Shown here: piece by piece, positions 34,601 to 45,828 of the stretch
Position numbering within the stretch: position 1 is the first letter of the stretch
Layout of the letters: each line of letters opens with the position of its first letter
Assembly (NCBI RefSeq): GCF_030445035.2
Contig: NC_080682.1
Span: 29,990,770-30,054,769 of the forward strand
Direction of reading: 5' to 3'
From: Dasypus novemcinctus
Lineage: Eukaryota; Chordata; Mammalia; Cingulata; Dasypodidae
Length of the DNA: 64,000 bases
Notes under the pieces: model-generated
The model's database searches: none
Told to the model about the DNA's origin: nothing
What the model saw: only the letters and a program-made list of their open reading frames with translations
Program-made: the position numbers and the translations under genes

Positions 34601-37600
34601 CTTAATCTTTGTGTGTTTTTTTTTTTTTTTTTTTTTTTTGCAATTTATGGCTGACAAAGGTTTAAACTGGGAAATTACTAGGCAAACTGATTCTCAATTT
34701 TCTAGCCTAGTAAGATAGGTTTAATCTGCCACACTTAGTCTTGCTTTAAAAGCTCTTGCAAAGAGGAGGCTTTTTCTCAATTGTTTCTATAATTAGATTT
34801 TTATGACTTTTTTATCTTGCTTAGTTCAATTTGGGCTTTAAGAATATTTATAAATATAACTGCATATTTAATTTTTAACAATTTGAATAGACCTCTTTTA
34901 AGAATTTTTATTTGTTAATTTGATATTATCTTGATGTATGAAGACATACATTGAGCTTTTTTTTTAAAAATGGGCAGACACAAAGAGTTAGACACAAACA
35001 CAACTCATTGATATTACTTGTAATTTGCATTATTTTATATACTGTTTAACTTAATTAATTAGGGGTCCAGAAATACATATTACTTATATAACTGCATATT
35101 TAACTTTAACAATTTGAGCAAATAGGCAGACATGAATAGTTTGACACAACAACATGACTTTAGTTACTTTAAACTTTTCAAAGACTTTTGAAACTCTTCT
35201 TAATTTGCACTATGACCATGCAGTTTACCACAAGAATTTTTTTTTTTACTTAATGGATTGTAATAACTAAAATGTTCTCAATGCCTTAGCACCATTTTGT
35301 TTTAGAACTTTATATTTTACTTTGAAATTAGCAGAATTTTGGATAAGCAACAAGATTAACTTTATATATATTTACTGAGGCTATTTGAAGCCTCAGGGAG
35401 ACAGACTGCTTTCTCTCATGAATTGCTACTCTTAGGAACACTGACCGTCAAGGCAGGAGACTTCTCCCCCTCCACCCCCCTTTTTGATTTTGGAGATAAT
35501 AAAACTCTAGTGGCCATTTAACTTTATTCTATCAGGCAGCAATTTATTTAGTTTACACTTGAATTCATGAGAGAAAGGGTTACTAATACCAGGAGAGGAG
35601 ACAGTGATGTCTCAGCTCTTCTCAATTATGAAATAACCATAGGCAAAGGCAAAGGGTGAGGTTAGGCTTGAAGTAACCATAAACAAAGGAAAGGTTAGTG
35701 TAGAATTTACACTTAAATAATAGTTTCAGGCTAAATTTACCCAGCTATAATCTCAGTTATTGTCTTTTTACTGTTTTATAATATAAATGCATTTATAAAT
35801 GATTTTAACTCTTAGTTACAGTTTTTATTAATTTTTTAAAAAACTTATTAATTTTATAACACCTTTAAATACCTTTTATTTAACTTATAACATATTAAAT
35901 GAACTTAACTATTACTTTAATTTTCTTTTAAAGTAAAAGAATAAATCTCTTGCAGTTAGTTTGAAATAAAAGGCTACTTTTCAGGATTTGATTTCTAGAA
36001 CATAAAATGTTCTTTTAAAAGAGGTAAGACTCTTTTTCAAACATTGAGGATATGATGAGGTTAAAGCACAAGAAGCTATTGATAAAAGATTTTCTTTATA
36101 TATTGATCTTACTCAATTTAATCATAAAAATTTCCCTTCCACAAACCTTTTACACTTTCAGTATTCATTCAGGTTCTGTCCCACACTCTACTTTTTCTAA
36201 TAATTAATCATTTTATTTTAGGACAAAATCATTTTCTGTTTCTTTAACAATAAAAACACACTCCATATATCTCACATACTGAGTTACCAGGCAAACTTCT
36301 TACAACATATAATTGCCATTAATACTAAACAAGTTTGTTAAAATAATGAACTTTTTTTTACTTTAAATACTTAGTAGCATGTAATACCAGAAACAGTTTT
36401 TTTGGAAGTAAGTTGGCAGGGGAGATTGGCTGCCGAATAAGTTTGTTATAAAATTGCCTTTTATTATTATTATTAATTCAGTTTTGTTAAATAATGACTT
36501 TCTGCAATTAGCCACTTAAATACTTTAAACAATGCTTTGTAAAACTTTTATATTTATACCTTTAAGACAAATTTTACTTTCACAGAACACATTCTTTTAC
36601 TTAAGGTTACTACAATACCTTCTAAGAACCTGAGCAGAATGCAAACGTATTTTGGCTTTGACACCCTAAGGAGGGAACTTTACTGCATTTATTTTGATTC
36701 TGCTTTTCACCCCCTTCACTTCTTCCCCTTCCAGGCAGTCGGGTGCACAACAAACAGGAATGCAGCTTATGAATAGAAGGGTGGACTCACTGGAAAGGGG
36801 CAAGCCGCTCTCCCCTTTCTAGCTTTCAGCTAAAATGGGCAGACAGAACTTACTCAAATTTGGCAACTCTCCCAGGGACCCAGCCACCCTGACTGGGACA
36901 TCTCTAACAAACTTGGGTGCATGGCGCGGACACAGATGGCCTCTAAGCCCCGGCAAAGGGCCAGACCAGAGACAAGACAGCAGAGCATGCACAAACATCT
37001 AGACTCTTCAGCTTTTGCCCCAGAATCATTTCACCCCCTTGCCAATGGCAAGGGAGGGCTCCAGCTCAGCTGTAATTTCACTCTACATAAGGACACAACT
37101 CTAACACTAGCTTTGAGCTGACACAGACAGAAGCACAAAGGTCACTAATCTGACCCACAAGTTTATATATTTATTTTTACCATGGCTGCCCCCACAGCCA
37201 TCACAAACTTCAGAACACTTAACATTTGGTATAAAGCAAATTTATTCACAAATTAGCACCATAACAAAAGATTTCAGCTAGACTTTTCCACTGTTTAAAC
37301 TTTACACCCAGACCAAGCTCTACTAGAAAAGCTGATCCATTTTTTTGTAACCAAGTTTTGTTTCCCTTAATCTAGACCAATTTCTAGGACATTAGGACTT
37401 GAACTTATAAATAGCTCTTCTTATTAAAATCGAGACTCCACTCTTTTAGTGGATATAAGACCAGTACCAGATTTTAACATGCAGTTAGACAAACTTAAAA
37501 CACTAGGGCTTTTTCCCGGTTTTCTTCTTTTTCTCAAGCTTAGAGAGAACGGCTTCCCTCTAGCTTTCTGGGGCTACTAGGGTTCTCTCGGGAGGTGATC

Positions 37601-37885
37601 AGCCTCCCCTTCTTAGCAATTAAAGCTAGGGCCTTCTAGACTGTGCTCACCCGGGGAGTCTTACCTTCTTCTATGTTCGGAGTTCTTTTTCGTTCCCAGA
37701 ATCTTTTTCTTCAGACTTTCCATTGCCCCTCGATTTTGTCGGGAAGATTCTGGTGGAGCCCACATCTTTTCTGGATTAAATTTAATCCAGGGGTGCCCAG
37801 ATTTGGGGTTCACCCGAGTCCTCGCGGCTTCCTCGGGGATTTGGAAGGGGCAGCAAAATGCTACCGTCTCTGGCCTTCATTTTTA
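31638..37885 (-). mobile_element. Non-coding interior of young provirus
   Basis: The 6.3 kb interior between the near-identical LTRs is A-rich on its sense (minus) strand. It has no open frame of 60 codons in that direction and no recognisable gag, protease, polymerase or envelope motif. Short + strand frames (31709-31891, 33194-33406, 34068-34394, 36921-37121, 37643-37921) are antisense to the element. Internal tandem features include a 30 bp repeat at 33942-34001 and a partial repeat of 34857-34890 at 35089-35115. The leader end (37500-37885) is more GC-rich and has a splice-donor-like AAGGTAAGAC on the minus strand near 37660. The element needs trans-acting retroviral proteins to move. Confidence 0.8.
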
Positions 37886-37902
37886 TCCCTTCGTGGTTGC
37901 CA
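37886..37902 (-). other. Primer-binding site of young provirus
   Basis: On the minus strand TGGCAACCACGAAGGGA begins four bases inside the 5' LTR. It starts with TGG, complementary to the tRNA CCA end. I cannot match the following bases to a specific tRNA from memory. Confidence 0.7.
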
Positions 37903-37906
37903 AAAA

Positions 37907-38411
37907 TGTTGTGGAATTTAAGAGAAGTTCAATTAATTGAGTATAGAGAGGCCAGGACTCAGGAATGATTTTGAGAAGGAAAAAATGGTTTATTGACGGC
38001 CGGCCGGACTCGGGAGCTTTCAGTTTGAATCCCGAGCCCCGAACAAGATTTTCAAACGTCTTTTATACAGAGAGGAAAGGCTAAATGGTCCTTTTGCTTC
38101 AGTTTTCAATAGGCTTCAATTAGCATATATCTCTTCCACATCTTAGGTAAGCTTTTAGCAAGGACTCTAGACATTCTAGATAAGCCTTGGTTTTTGCATT
38201 TCCCCTAAATACTTAAAGTTTACAGCTCTTGCATTGTTAAACATTTCCTGGGACTGGAGCCTGTTTGCCATTTTCTCTAAGGGCAGGACTGCAGCCTCTT
38301 ATCTTTCCACACTCACAAGTCAAACAGCTTAGTTATTTCTGAAGAGACACAAGTCAAACAGCTTAGTTATTTTTGAAGAGACAAAGAGCCTTCCACCCAT
38401 AGCCCACATCA
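37907..38411 (-). repeat. 5' LTR of young non-autonomous provirus
   Basis: This is the partner of 31120-31624: same 505 bp length, same TATA box, poly(A) signal and 34 bp U3 tandem repeat (38314-38347, 38348-38381). It is followed by ATAG (38412-38415), matching the left flank. Confidence 0.95.
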
Positions 38412-38415
38412 ATAG

Positions 38416-38837
38416 CACAGCCCATGGAGCCACAGACTGGATCAACAGAGGCAAGCCTCTGCTGTCCCCATTCATTCACTCAATCACTCAGAGGTTACAC
38501 AGTCCCACCCAAGGGACTACCCTATCCTGGAATCTCAAATCTCACGAGTTTGGGAGGTAATCAATCTCCCCTTCCATCCAGAGATGGACCTGACTGGAAC
38601 TCAGAAACCCAGGGCCTTACCTTTCTGGCATCTTCTGATGTTGTTTTATCTACCTCTCCACTGAGTCAGGTCAGGACAGAGGACATGGCCCACAGGGGTC
38701 CCTTCCCCAAAGAGACCCTGTCAAGGGAACAGGTGGTGCCTCCTCATTTGTGTGTGGAGCTGTCCACTGGCCATGCCCACCAATCCCAAACCAGAAGCTC
38801 CAAGGGTCTGCTCAGTTGGGTTTCCCAGTCAAGGAAG
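38416..38837 (-). mobile_element. Leader region of the older gammaretrovirus-like provirus
   Basis: This 0.4 kb lies between the older 5' LTR and the young insertion, and would continue into gag at 31119 on the other side. It corresponds to the 5' untranslated leader on the minus strand. Short frames on both strands (38424-38867 +) have no recognised domain. No confident primer site could be named. Confidence 0.6.
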
Positions 38838-39284
38838 TGTTGCAGCAAATCCAGGAGTTCTAAATGACAGAGAAACCCAAAACAACCCTCGGAGATGCGA
38901 ACGAACAGATTTATTACGTGCAGGCTCAGAGGAGAGTCAATCTCCAAATTCTGAGCCCCAATTTTTCAGTTTTCATAGGTTTATATAGGATTTTATGTGG
39001 GATCAGCATGACTTTTGCTCATTCACTAACACATTAAAAGGTGAAATTGTGCAAACAGGGTTACAGAAGCAGAATGCAGGTGCAAGGCTGTGCTTTTGCA
39101 GGCTGATTTACAGAAGTGGAGGGCAGGAATGGGTTGTTAGATTACAGAACTGGGGGACAGGAGTTGTTCATTTGATATCCTCCTGCAAAGGCCATGTTCT
39201 CTCAGACTGATTTACGGAAGCAGGGGCAGGAGTGGTTTGTTAGATATTTTTTCTGCAAGGTTATGCTTTTTATTTCTCAACCCA
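38838..39284 (-). repeat. 5' LTR of the older gammaretrovirus-like provirus
   Basis: On the minus strand it begins TGGGTTGAGAAATAAAAAGC and ends GCTGCAACA, with an AATAAA at 38910-38915 and a TATA-like run near 38980-38995. The upstream part (39050-39250) has imperfect repeats of about 65-70 bp around GATTTACAGAAG and GGGCAGGAGT, as in U3 enhancer repeats of gammaretroviruses. Its partner LTR is not in the window. Confidence 0.7.
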
Positions 39285-40275
39285 TAGAAACATTCAACTA
39301 AATATAAAGATATTTATTTTAGAAAAATAGAATTAAATAATATACATTATAATGTAATTTGTCAGAAGATAGAATTCTATCTTTAAAAATAACTTTGTGT
39401 AGCATATAAATAAAGGTAAATATGTACTTATGCATTATTTTTAAAATAAAAGTATATTTAGGATATAAATTTTACTTTATATACTTAGTGGATCCTTTCT
39501 CCCCCTCCTCCTTTCATTTCACAATCTTATGCCCAATATTCTGAATCCTTCTTATTAAGAGACACCCCTAAAAACTCATTTTAACAGCTTGTCTTTATCT
39601 TCTATTTTTTTCTTCATGCTTTACCACCAGATCTAGTCATTACTTGCTTTCCAGAAATTGGTGCATTTATACATGTTGGTATGTTAATCTTCTCAATCAA
39701 GCCTAGTCTTTTGCAAATCCTTCCACATTAATAGGAAGAAACTAATGCATTCCATTTAATGGCTATATAATGTTCCACATTGTCGAGCTGTCTTAATCCA
39801 CTCTCCTATTTCCTTACTGATAGGCAATTTTTCCCAGGTTTAGGTCACTACAAACTATGCTACAATAAGTATGTGAGTATAACTTCTTGAAGTCTAATTA
39901 CAGAGTTGGCATGGAGTTAATTCTTGCATACTTGTTCATCAGAGCCATCAGGGAATAGATAAACTTAAAGGAAGGAAGTAAAGACACAATGTTTCCATGG
40001 GAGAAATGATAAAAATTTGCAACCATCTTTAATCTGCCACAACTAACATCAGCCAGTTGTAGAATTCTGAAATTTCTCATCCCCAGGCTTTTGTACTAGT
40101 GTTTAGCTTATTTGAACAAATATCCCAGTGTGTATATGTGTGTAAAATTTTAGTATTCACATGCACACACAGCAATGGGCACTGACTGAAGAGGTACATA
40201 GAAATCACGTTACCAAAGGGAAGGTGGATGGATGTTTATATCAGTAAGGTCAGTTTGAACATATGGTTAGCTCAG
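39285..40275. other. Duplicated block shared with 24.73-25.72 kb
   Basis: No gene is visible. It aligns along its length with 24730-25720, including small indels. Both copies contain what looks like an ancient LINE 3' fragment (ACTATATAATAGTCCACATT against GCTATATAATGTTCCACATT), so that insertion predates the duplication. Confidence 0.65.
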
Positions 40276-40787
40276 GTTCCTGCTGAGATAGTCAAGTCAA
40301 GCCAGGGACCAAAAGTGCAGAGTAAAACTCAGGGCGAATAGAGGATTGCATCAGAGTTCTTGGGGCAAATTGGGGAGGACTCAAATTTACAACTTTAGTA
40401 CTTCACCTTTTAGGGGAAATTTGCATGAATAATGGCAAACTAAAATTATTTTTGGAAACAAATAGAACCCTGGTTTTACAAAAGCATCTTATGTGCACAC
40501 AGCTTCTTAAAAAATCACCCTTGCAAACAGGATCAATATTAGTCAAAGCAAACTTCAAAGCCTCTTTATTTCTAGTCTTTGTCCATCACCCACCAGCTTC
40601 ACAACCTAAAAATGCTATGAAAAAAAATAGTAAATTGCCTATTATTGTGCAAGTCCACATTTTTAGCAGTTGCAAAATGCACAAAAATTAGACAAACTTT
40701 TTATTCCTGGGAACTTGTTAGGATGTAGTAATAAGGCACATCTGTGAACAAAATAAATAAAATTGGAGAGTTTGCAAATTTTAGTTC
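40276..40787. other. Intergenic sequence
   Basis: AT-rich sequence with no gene. A + strand open frame of 88 codons (40425-40691) has no recognisable domain and no supporting context. Confidence 0.5.
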
Positions 40788-41153
40788 TGATGAATTGAAT
40801 TGTGTACCCATTTAGACATGTTCTGGTACTTGTTCTGCATTGTGGTGTCTGTGGATCCTTGGTAAGTAAGAGCTCTTCAAGATGTTACTTCAGTTAAGGC
40901 ATGACAGCATGAAAGTCAAATGGATTTAGAAGCCAGGAATGGTTGCCATGTGCATGCCAAGTGACAGAAAAATGAACAACCAAGGATTGACAGCAGCCAA
41001 CCTCAGAGTGACAAAGTTGTTGGGAAGAAAGTATTTCCTTGCAGGTGCCATTGATTTGGAACTTTTCCTTATCCACAAAATCATGAGCCAATTCCTATTG
41101 TTTAAGCAAATCTATTGTATGGTATTTGTTTTAACAGTTGGGAAAGTAAAACA
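40788..41153 (+). repeat. 5' LTR of MaLR-like provirus E
   Basis: The 366 bp LTR starts TGATGAATTGAATTGTGTAC, close to the opening of mammalian MaLR (MLT/MST-type) LTRs, and ends TAAAACA. A diverged partner lies at about 42690-43109: GTGGATCCTTGGTAAGTAAG and GTGGGTCCTTGGCAATTAAG align, as do the phrases around CATGAGCCAAT and CACGAGCCAAT. Confidence 0.75.
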
Positions 41154-42689
41154 GTGTTTGGTACTGGAAAGTAGGATGCTTTGTATAATATCAAAAAATG
41201 TGAAAATAGCTTTGGACTAAAGTTACTTCCAATGAGGTCTCAGAAGAGAATTATTAATGTGTTATTGTAAATTGGAAGAAAGACAATACTTGTTATAAAT
41301 TGGCCAAGAACTTGGCAAATTGTGTTCTGGATGTTGGTTTGAAAGTAAAACTTATAAGTGATGAACTTGAATATTTAGCTGAGAAGATTTCCGAGTTAGG
41401 TGTAGATGGTGTATCCAAACTCCTCCTTGTAGCTAGCTTATAGTAAAATGCAAGGAAGGGAATAAACTGAGAACTGAATTCTTATTCTCAAAGAAACCAG
41501 AAAGTGAGGGTTGGAAAGTTCTGAGTCTATCCAGTAGTGTAATGGGGGCATCCCACTTTCTGGTACCAAAAATTGTTTTACTTTCCCAGTTGCTAAACCA
41601 AATATCATACAAGAGCTTTGCTTTAAAAATTGGAAACAACTCTATCAGGGACCTTCCTGAGCTCTCAGGAAGAGAGTCCCCAGAAAATATGGCTCCATGT
41701 GATGCTTTAACTGAAAGATCCTTTGCCAAGTAGGTTGTGAATGGACATGGATCTAGTCAGCTATTTCAGTGAATGTCAGGATTGGTGTTTTAGGTCCCAA
41801 AAGGATCTGTGGAAAGTTCTTCTGTCTGATGGTTTGGATCCCTGTGAACTTTACACAAAGTCAATGAGGTTTTTATGAAATTTGTATGAGCAAAACCACA
41901 GTCAACTGAGAGTGAAAGAGACAAAGAAAATGAATTAAAGAAGGAATGACTTCAAGACCAAAGTTATGGAATTCTAGATCTTGACTGAAGAGATTTCCTT
42001 AAGCCAAGACATTGGGTTCATTCATGTGTGTAGAAAGGACAGGTTGCTCCTCAGTTCAAATTGGGCAGGCCATTTCTATCACAGTGCTGGGAGGGATCAG
42101 ATTTTGCGCCCTCCTTGCCAGGGACAGTGCTGTAACTCCAATGTGCAGAAATTGTGGGGCCTGTGTCCTAGCATTTTCAGAGAGCCTAGCTGCTGACTCA
42201 AGGCTCAGAGAGCATGGGGAATGTGTACTGGCATTTGTGGAAACTAATCCCTTTATCCCAGTGCTTGGAGAAAGTAGGTCCTTCACCCTACTATTCAGGG
42301 ACAGCATTGCTGCAGCACAAGCTTTTGGAAGAGTAGGGCTGCCACTCTTTCAAGACTGGAGGACAATATATTGATCCATAGATGACTTTGAGACCTGAAA
42401 AACTAATAAAGTTTGCACTTCTGGGTTCAAATTCTTTGGGATATGTGACCCTTGTGTTCCTTCCATTTTTTCCCTTTTGGAATGCAAATGTCTATCCTAT
42501 GTCTGTTCCAGAATTTCCTATTGGAAGTACATAGCTTATTTTCTAAGATTCACAAGTCCATAGAAAGGAATTTTGCCCCAGAATGGATCACACTCATAAC
42601 TAATTTTGATGAGACTTTGTGCTTAGCATTGTTACTGAAATGACATAAGGCTTTTGGGATATTGTCATGGCATTAGTAAACTTTGCTCT
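41154..42689 (+). mobile_element. Internal region of MaLR-like provirus E
   Basis: It begins TTGGTACTGGAAAGTAGGAT, a degenerate tRNA-Leu type primer site. The 1.5 kb interior has no gag or pol frame. Open frames at 41433-41729 (minus) and 42012-42374 (+) carry no motif. Length and organisation match proviruses A and B, but the LTR family differs. Confidence 0.65.
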
Positions 42690-43109
42690 GGGAAGAATAC
42701 GTTGTTTTGGGTTCTAGATGGATATGTTCTTCATCTTGGTCTACATTCTCATATGTGTGGGTCCTTGGCAATTAAGATCTCTTAAAGATGTTATTTCAAT
42801 TATGATATGGCCCCATTGAATCATTTTGGGTGTTAATCCAAATTCTAGAGTCCTTTATAGGCAAAGTGAGAATCAAAAGGACATAGAAGCCAGGAAAGGC
42901 TTCCATGTGCATTGCCATGTGACACAACAGCTAAGGACCAAGTTTCTCCTGCAACTAGCCACAGAATGTCAGTCTTTGGAAAAAGCACCACCTTGCTGAC
43001 ACCTCACTTTTGCACTTCCTTTAGCCTCAAAACCACGAGCCAATAAATATTCACTTATTAAGATGAACATTTTTATGTTATTTGTTTTAGAAGCTGTGAC
43101 ATTAAAACA
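42690..43109 (+). repeat. 3' LTR of MaLR-like provirus E
   Basis: Diverged partner of 40788-41153, ending TAAAACA at 43109. The left edge is approximate. I find no clear target duplication. Confidence 0.68.
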
Positions 43110-44222
43110 GTAGTGGATGCTATGCTTTCATAAAATCATTGAAGAGTGTGGATTGCACGTGATTGGGAAAAGGCAATCAGACATACTTAAGGAAAAAGTC
43201 GCATTTAAGATAAACATTGAAGAATTATACGATCTCTAAATGGGGACGTGAAACAGACTCTTTCATAAATGGAATAAAAAGGATGAACAATGAAAAATGA
43301 ATTAGTCTTTAAACAGAATCTAATGAATTTCATCAGATGTCTCCTTGGATTGGAGGAGGAGAGTAAGATATTATGTAATGAAGCATCATATTAAAATCAT
43401 TTCTGTTCCCTTCCTGACTTGGATCAATTAGGTGACAAGAGTGAAGAATTAAAAATTCAGTCTTTGCTAAAGTTGTTGCAGCTTTCACTGTGGGAAAAAC
43501 ACAGAATCAGAAATCTAATTTATCTCATGTTTGCCTGACACAGAAGTAAGCAGGCAGAGACTTTAGAGAGTTAAATCCCAAATTCCATTAGGTAAAAATA
43601 AAAGGTGATATGTCTCTTGTTCACCTACCAGATGCATGGAGATAAAGATTTGCTCAACTCAGGCAGAGTTCTGAGTTGCCAAATCTAAAGAATAGGGAAA
43701 AAAAACCATTTAATTTTAAAGAAAATTGTGGGATCAAGTAATGAGGAATTTTTAGTGAATTATTTTATACCTACTTATGCCATTAAATAAATTCTGAAAT
43801 CTAATGACCAAACAATATTTTCTTACTGGGGCTATGTGAATTTGATTGACCTCATTAGTGTGAAGCATAGATTTTATTATTGAATATTTTAACCAAGATT
43901 CAGTTTTTTAATTGAGGTTCTACATTGCAAGAACCAATGTGTGTAAATATGTGCAAATTCAAGTCCATGTGGACAACATATGACAATACTTAATTCTAGA
44001 AAAAATTAAAATCAGAAAGAACCCCACATTCTAATTTTCATGTATAAACAGAGAGATAAAACATATCATACAAACATATAAACCCAAACACACACATATA
44101 TAAGAAATGGAATCCTATGTATTTACAAAATATTTATTGTCCCCCTTTCAATTTTAATTTTTACTAGAAAAGTCAATGTAAAATCTAAAAAGATGCAAAT
44201 ATATGTGCTAAATTCTGTTGTT
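43110..44222. other. Upstream flank of OR pseudogene 2 (duplicated block)
   Basis: No gene is seen. From about 43520 the sequence aligns with the start of the window (for example 43720-43810 with 160-250, and 43980-44060 with 480-560). The earlier part is unassigned. Confidence 0.55.
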
Positions 44223-44352
44223 GGGAATATATGTGGCTCAAATGGTTGAGAGCCTGCTTCCCACATGAGAGGCACTGGGTTCGTCCCTGGTCCCTAGTGC
44301 CTCCTAAAAACAAAAACAGAAAACAAGCTAGCAAAAGAAAAAAAAAAAAAAC
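44223..44352 (+). mobile_element. Short tRNA-type SINE with A tail
   Basis: The head ATGTGGCTCAAATGGTTGAG resembles a tRNA A-box region, and GGGTTCGTCCC a B box. It ends in a tail of A runs. First of four SINEs in the same orientation. Confidence 0.8.
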
Positions 44353-44359
44353 AACTCAG

Positions 44360-44462
44360 AGGCGCTAATGTGGCTCAGTGGTTGAGTGCTGAGTGCTGGC
44401 TTTCTCCATACATGGTATTGAGATGAATCTCTGGCCCTGGCAGCTCAAAAGAAAAGAAAAAT
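44360..44462 (+). mobile_element. Short tRNA-type SINE, second in cluster
   Basis: The head CTAATGTGGCTCAGTGGTTG is followed by a degenerate B box (ATTGAGATGAATCTC) and an A/G-rich tail. It is more diverged than its neighbours. Confidence 0.75.
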
Positions 44463-44579
44463 AATCTATTGTTCCCACTTCTTTATCAAATTTTTGTTAG
44501 TTTGTTAAGAGACTTTGTCATGTCAGCTATACATTTAGGTTTTAAGTGCTGTGGGAAAAAACTGATGAAAAATGATAGT

Positions 44580-44734
44580 AGGGAGCTGATATGGCTCAAG
44601 CATTTGAGCAACTGCCTCCTACATCGGAAGTTCCAGGTTTGGTTCTTGGTGTCTCCCAAAAGAAAAAAGCAAACAAACAGACAACAAGCAGACAATGAGA
44701 AGACAATGAACAAAAACAAGGAACAAATAAGGAG
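44580..44734 (+). mobile_element. Short tRNA-type SINE, third in cluster
   Basis: The head GGGAGCTGATATGGCTCAAG is followed by CCAGGTTTGGTTC as B-box region and a long A-rich tail with ACAAACAGACAACAAGCAG-type repeats. The next SINE begins at the end of this tail. Confidence 0.8.
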
Positions 44735-44736
44735 CA

Positions 44737-45170
44737 GGGAAGCAGACTTGGCCCAATGGCTAGGGTGTCTGCTTGCTACATGGGTGGTCCGCAGTTCAAA
44801 CCCCAGGGCCTCCTTGACCCATGTGGAGCTGGCCCATGTGCAGTGCTGATGCATGCAAGAAGTGCCGTGCCACGCAGTGGTGTCCCCCGCATAGGGGAGC
44901 CTCACGTGCAAGGAGTGCACCCCATAAGGAGAGCTGCCCAGCACAAAAGAAAGTGCAGCCTGCCCAAGAATGGTGCTGCACACACAGAGAGCTGACACAA
45001 CAAGATGATGCAACAAAAAGAAACACAGATTCGCCGTGCCACTGATAAGGATAGAAGCAGTCACAGAAGAACACACAGCGAACGGACACAGATAGCAGAC
45101 AACTGGGGGGGGGGGAGGGGGGAGAAATAAATTAAAAAAAATGAATTATTAAAAAACAACAACAAGTAAA
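44737..45170 (+). mobile_element. Full-length DAS-type SINE
   Basis: The tRNA-like head has an A box (TGGCCCAATGGCTAGGG, 44749-44765) and a B box (GCAGTTCAAACCCC, 44791-44804), the internal RNA polymerase III promoter. The body, G-rich tract (45105-45122) and A-rich tail match the copies at 2093-2473 and 12846-13195. The family is what I know as armadillo DAS-SINE, derived from a tRNA-Ala. Open frames on both strands here are repeat translations. Confidence 0.92.
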
Positions 45171-45828
45171 CAGACAAGGGAGCCAACACAGGGAAAAATA
45201 AGGGGGAAAAAATGGTAGTAAAGTTCAATAAAGCATGCCTCAAGTTTCAGTAAACATTAAAACACCATAAACCAAAAACTCTGACACAATAATTTATATT
45301 TAATAATTTATATACAGTATCACTATTGGTAATATGCTCATTTTTGCTGAATTTTTTAAATCATTCTTGTTTCGTGAAGAATGAAATAAATGTGATCACT
45401 TACATTGTCCATTTGTTTATTTATTATCAAATATATGAGATGTTTAGTACTGTACCATTTTGCCTTGTTTACTTAGATTTGGTGTTTACTTCACATTAGT
45501 TTAGTTGTAGATATGAAGTGAGCTTTCAGTTCAAGTCTTCTGCCTGTGAAAAGGCAATAGAGGCAAGCATATCTCATGAATGACGTCTATGTTTAGAATC
45601 AATGTTTCTTAACTTCCTATCTCAGACTTGAATATTTTTTCAATCAGAAAACTATGCTTCTTTAAGAGTCATATTTTTCAGAGTATTTTTGAGGATAAAT
45701 AAGCAAATTTAGAGAAAAATAGCACTTTCTGCTTTATAGACAATAGCGTGTGGATGTCCAGATAGTTAAATATGGATCAACTATTTCTTCATCACGTCGT
45801 CAACATTTTAGAAAAAGAACAAAGGAGA
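45171..45828. other. Proximal upstream region of OR pseudogene 2
   Basis: This aligns with 780-1420: GTGAAGAATGAAATAAATGTGA against CTGAAGAATATAATGAATTTGG, and GAGATGTTTAGTACTGTACC against GAGATGTTTAGTGACATGTC. No gene beyond the OR relic starts here. Confidence 0.6.

Noticed and set aside
37643-37921. 92-codon + strand open frame at the edge of the young provirus
   Set aside because: It is antisense to the provirus leader and runs into the LTR; no homology seen.
31120-38411. Horizontal transfer of the young provirus from another host
   Set aside because: Near-identical LTRs show only recent insertion; within-lineage mobilisation explains it equally well and no outside relative can be tested here.
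44749-44804. tRNA gene suggested by A and B boxes
   Set aside because: The boxes belong to a SINE head; the sequence does not fold into a full cloverleaf by inspection and is followed by SINE body and tail.
44486-45076. 196-codon minus-strand open frame
   Set aside because: It runs through SINE sequence on the antisense strand; similar frames occur in the other SINE copies.
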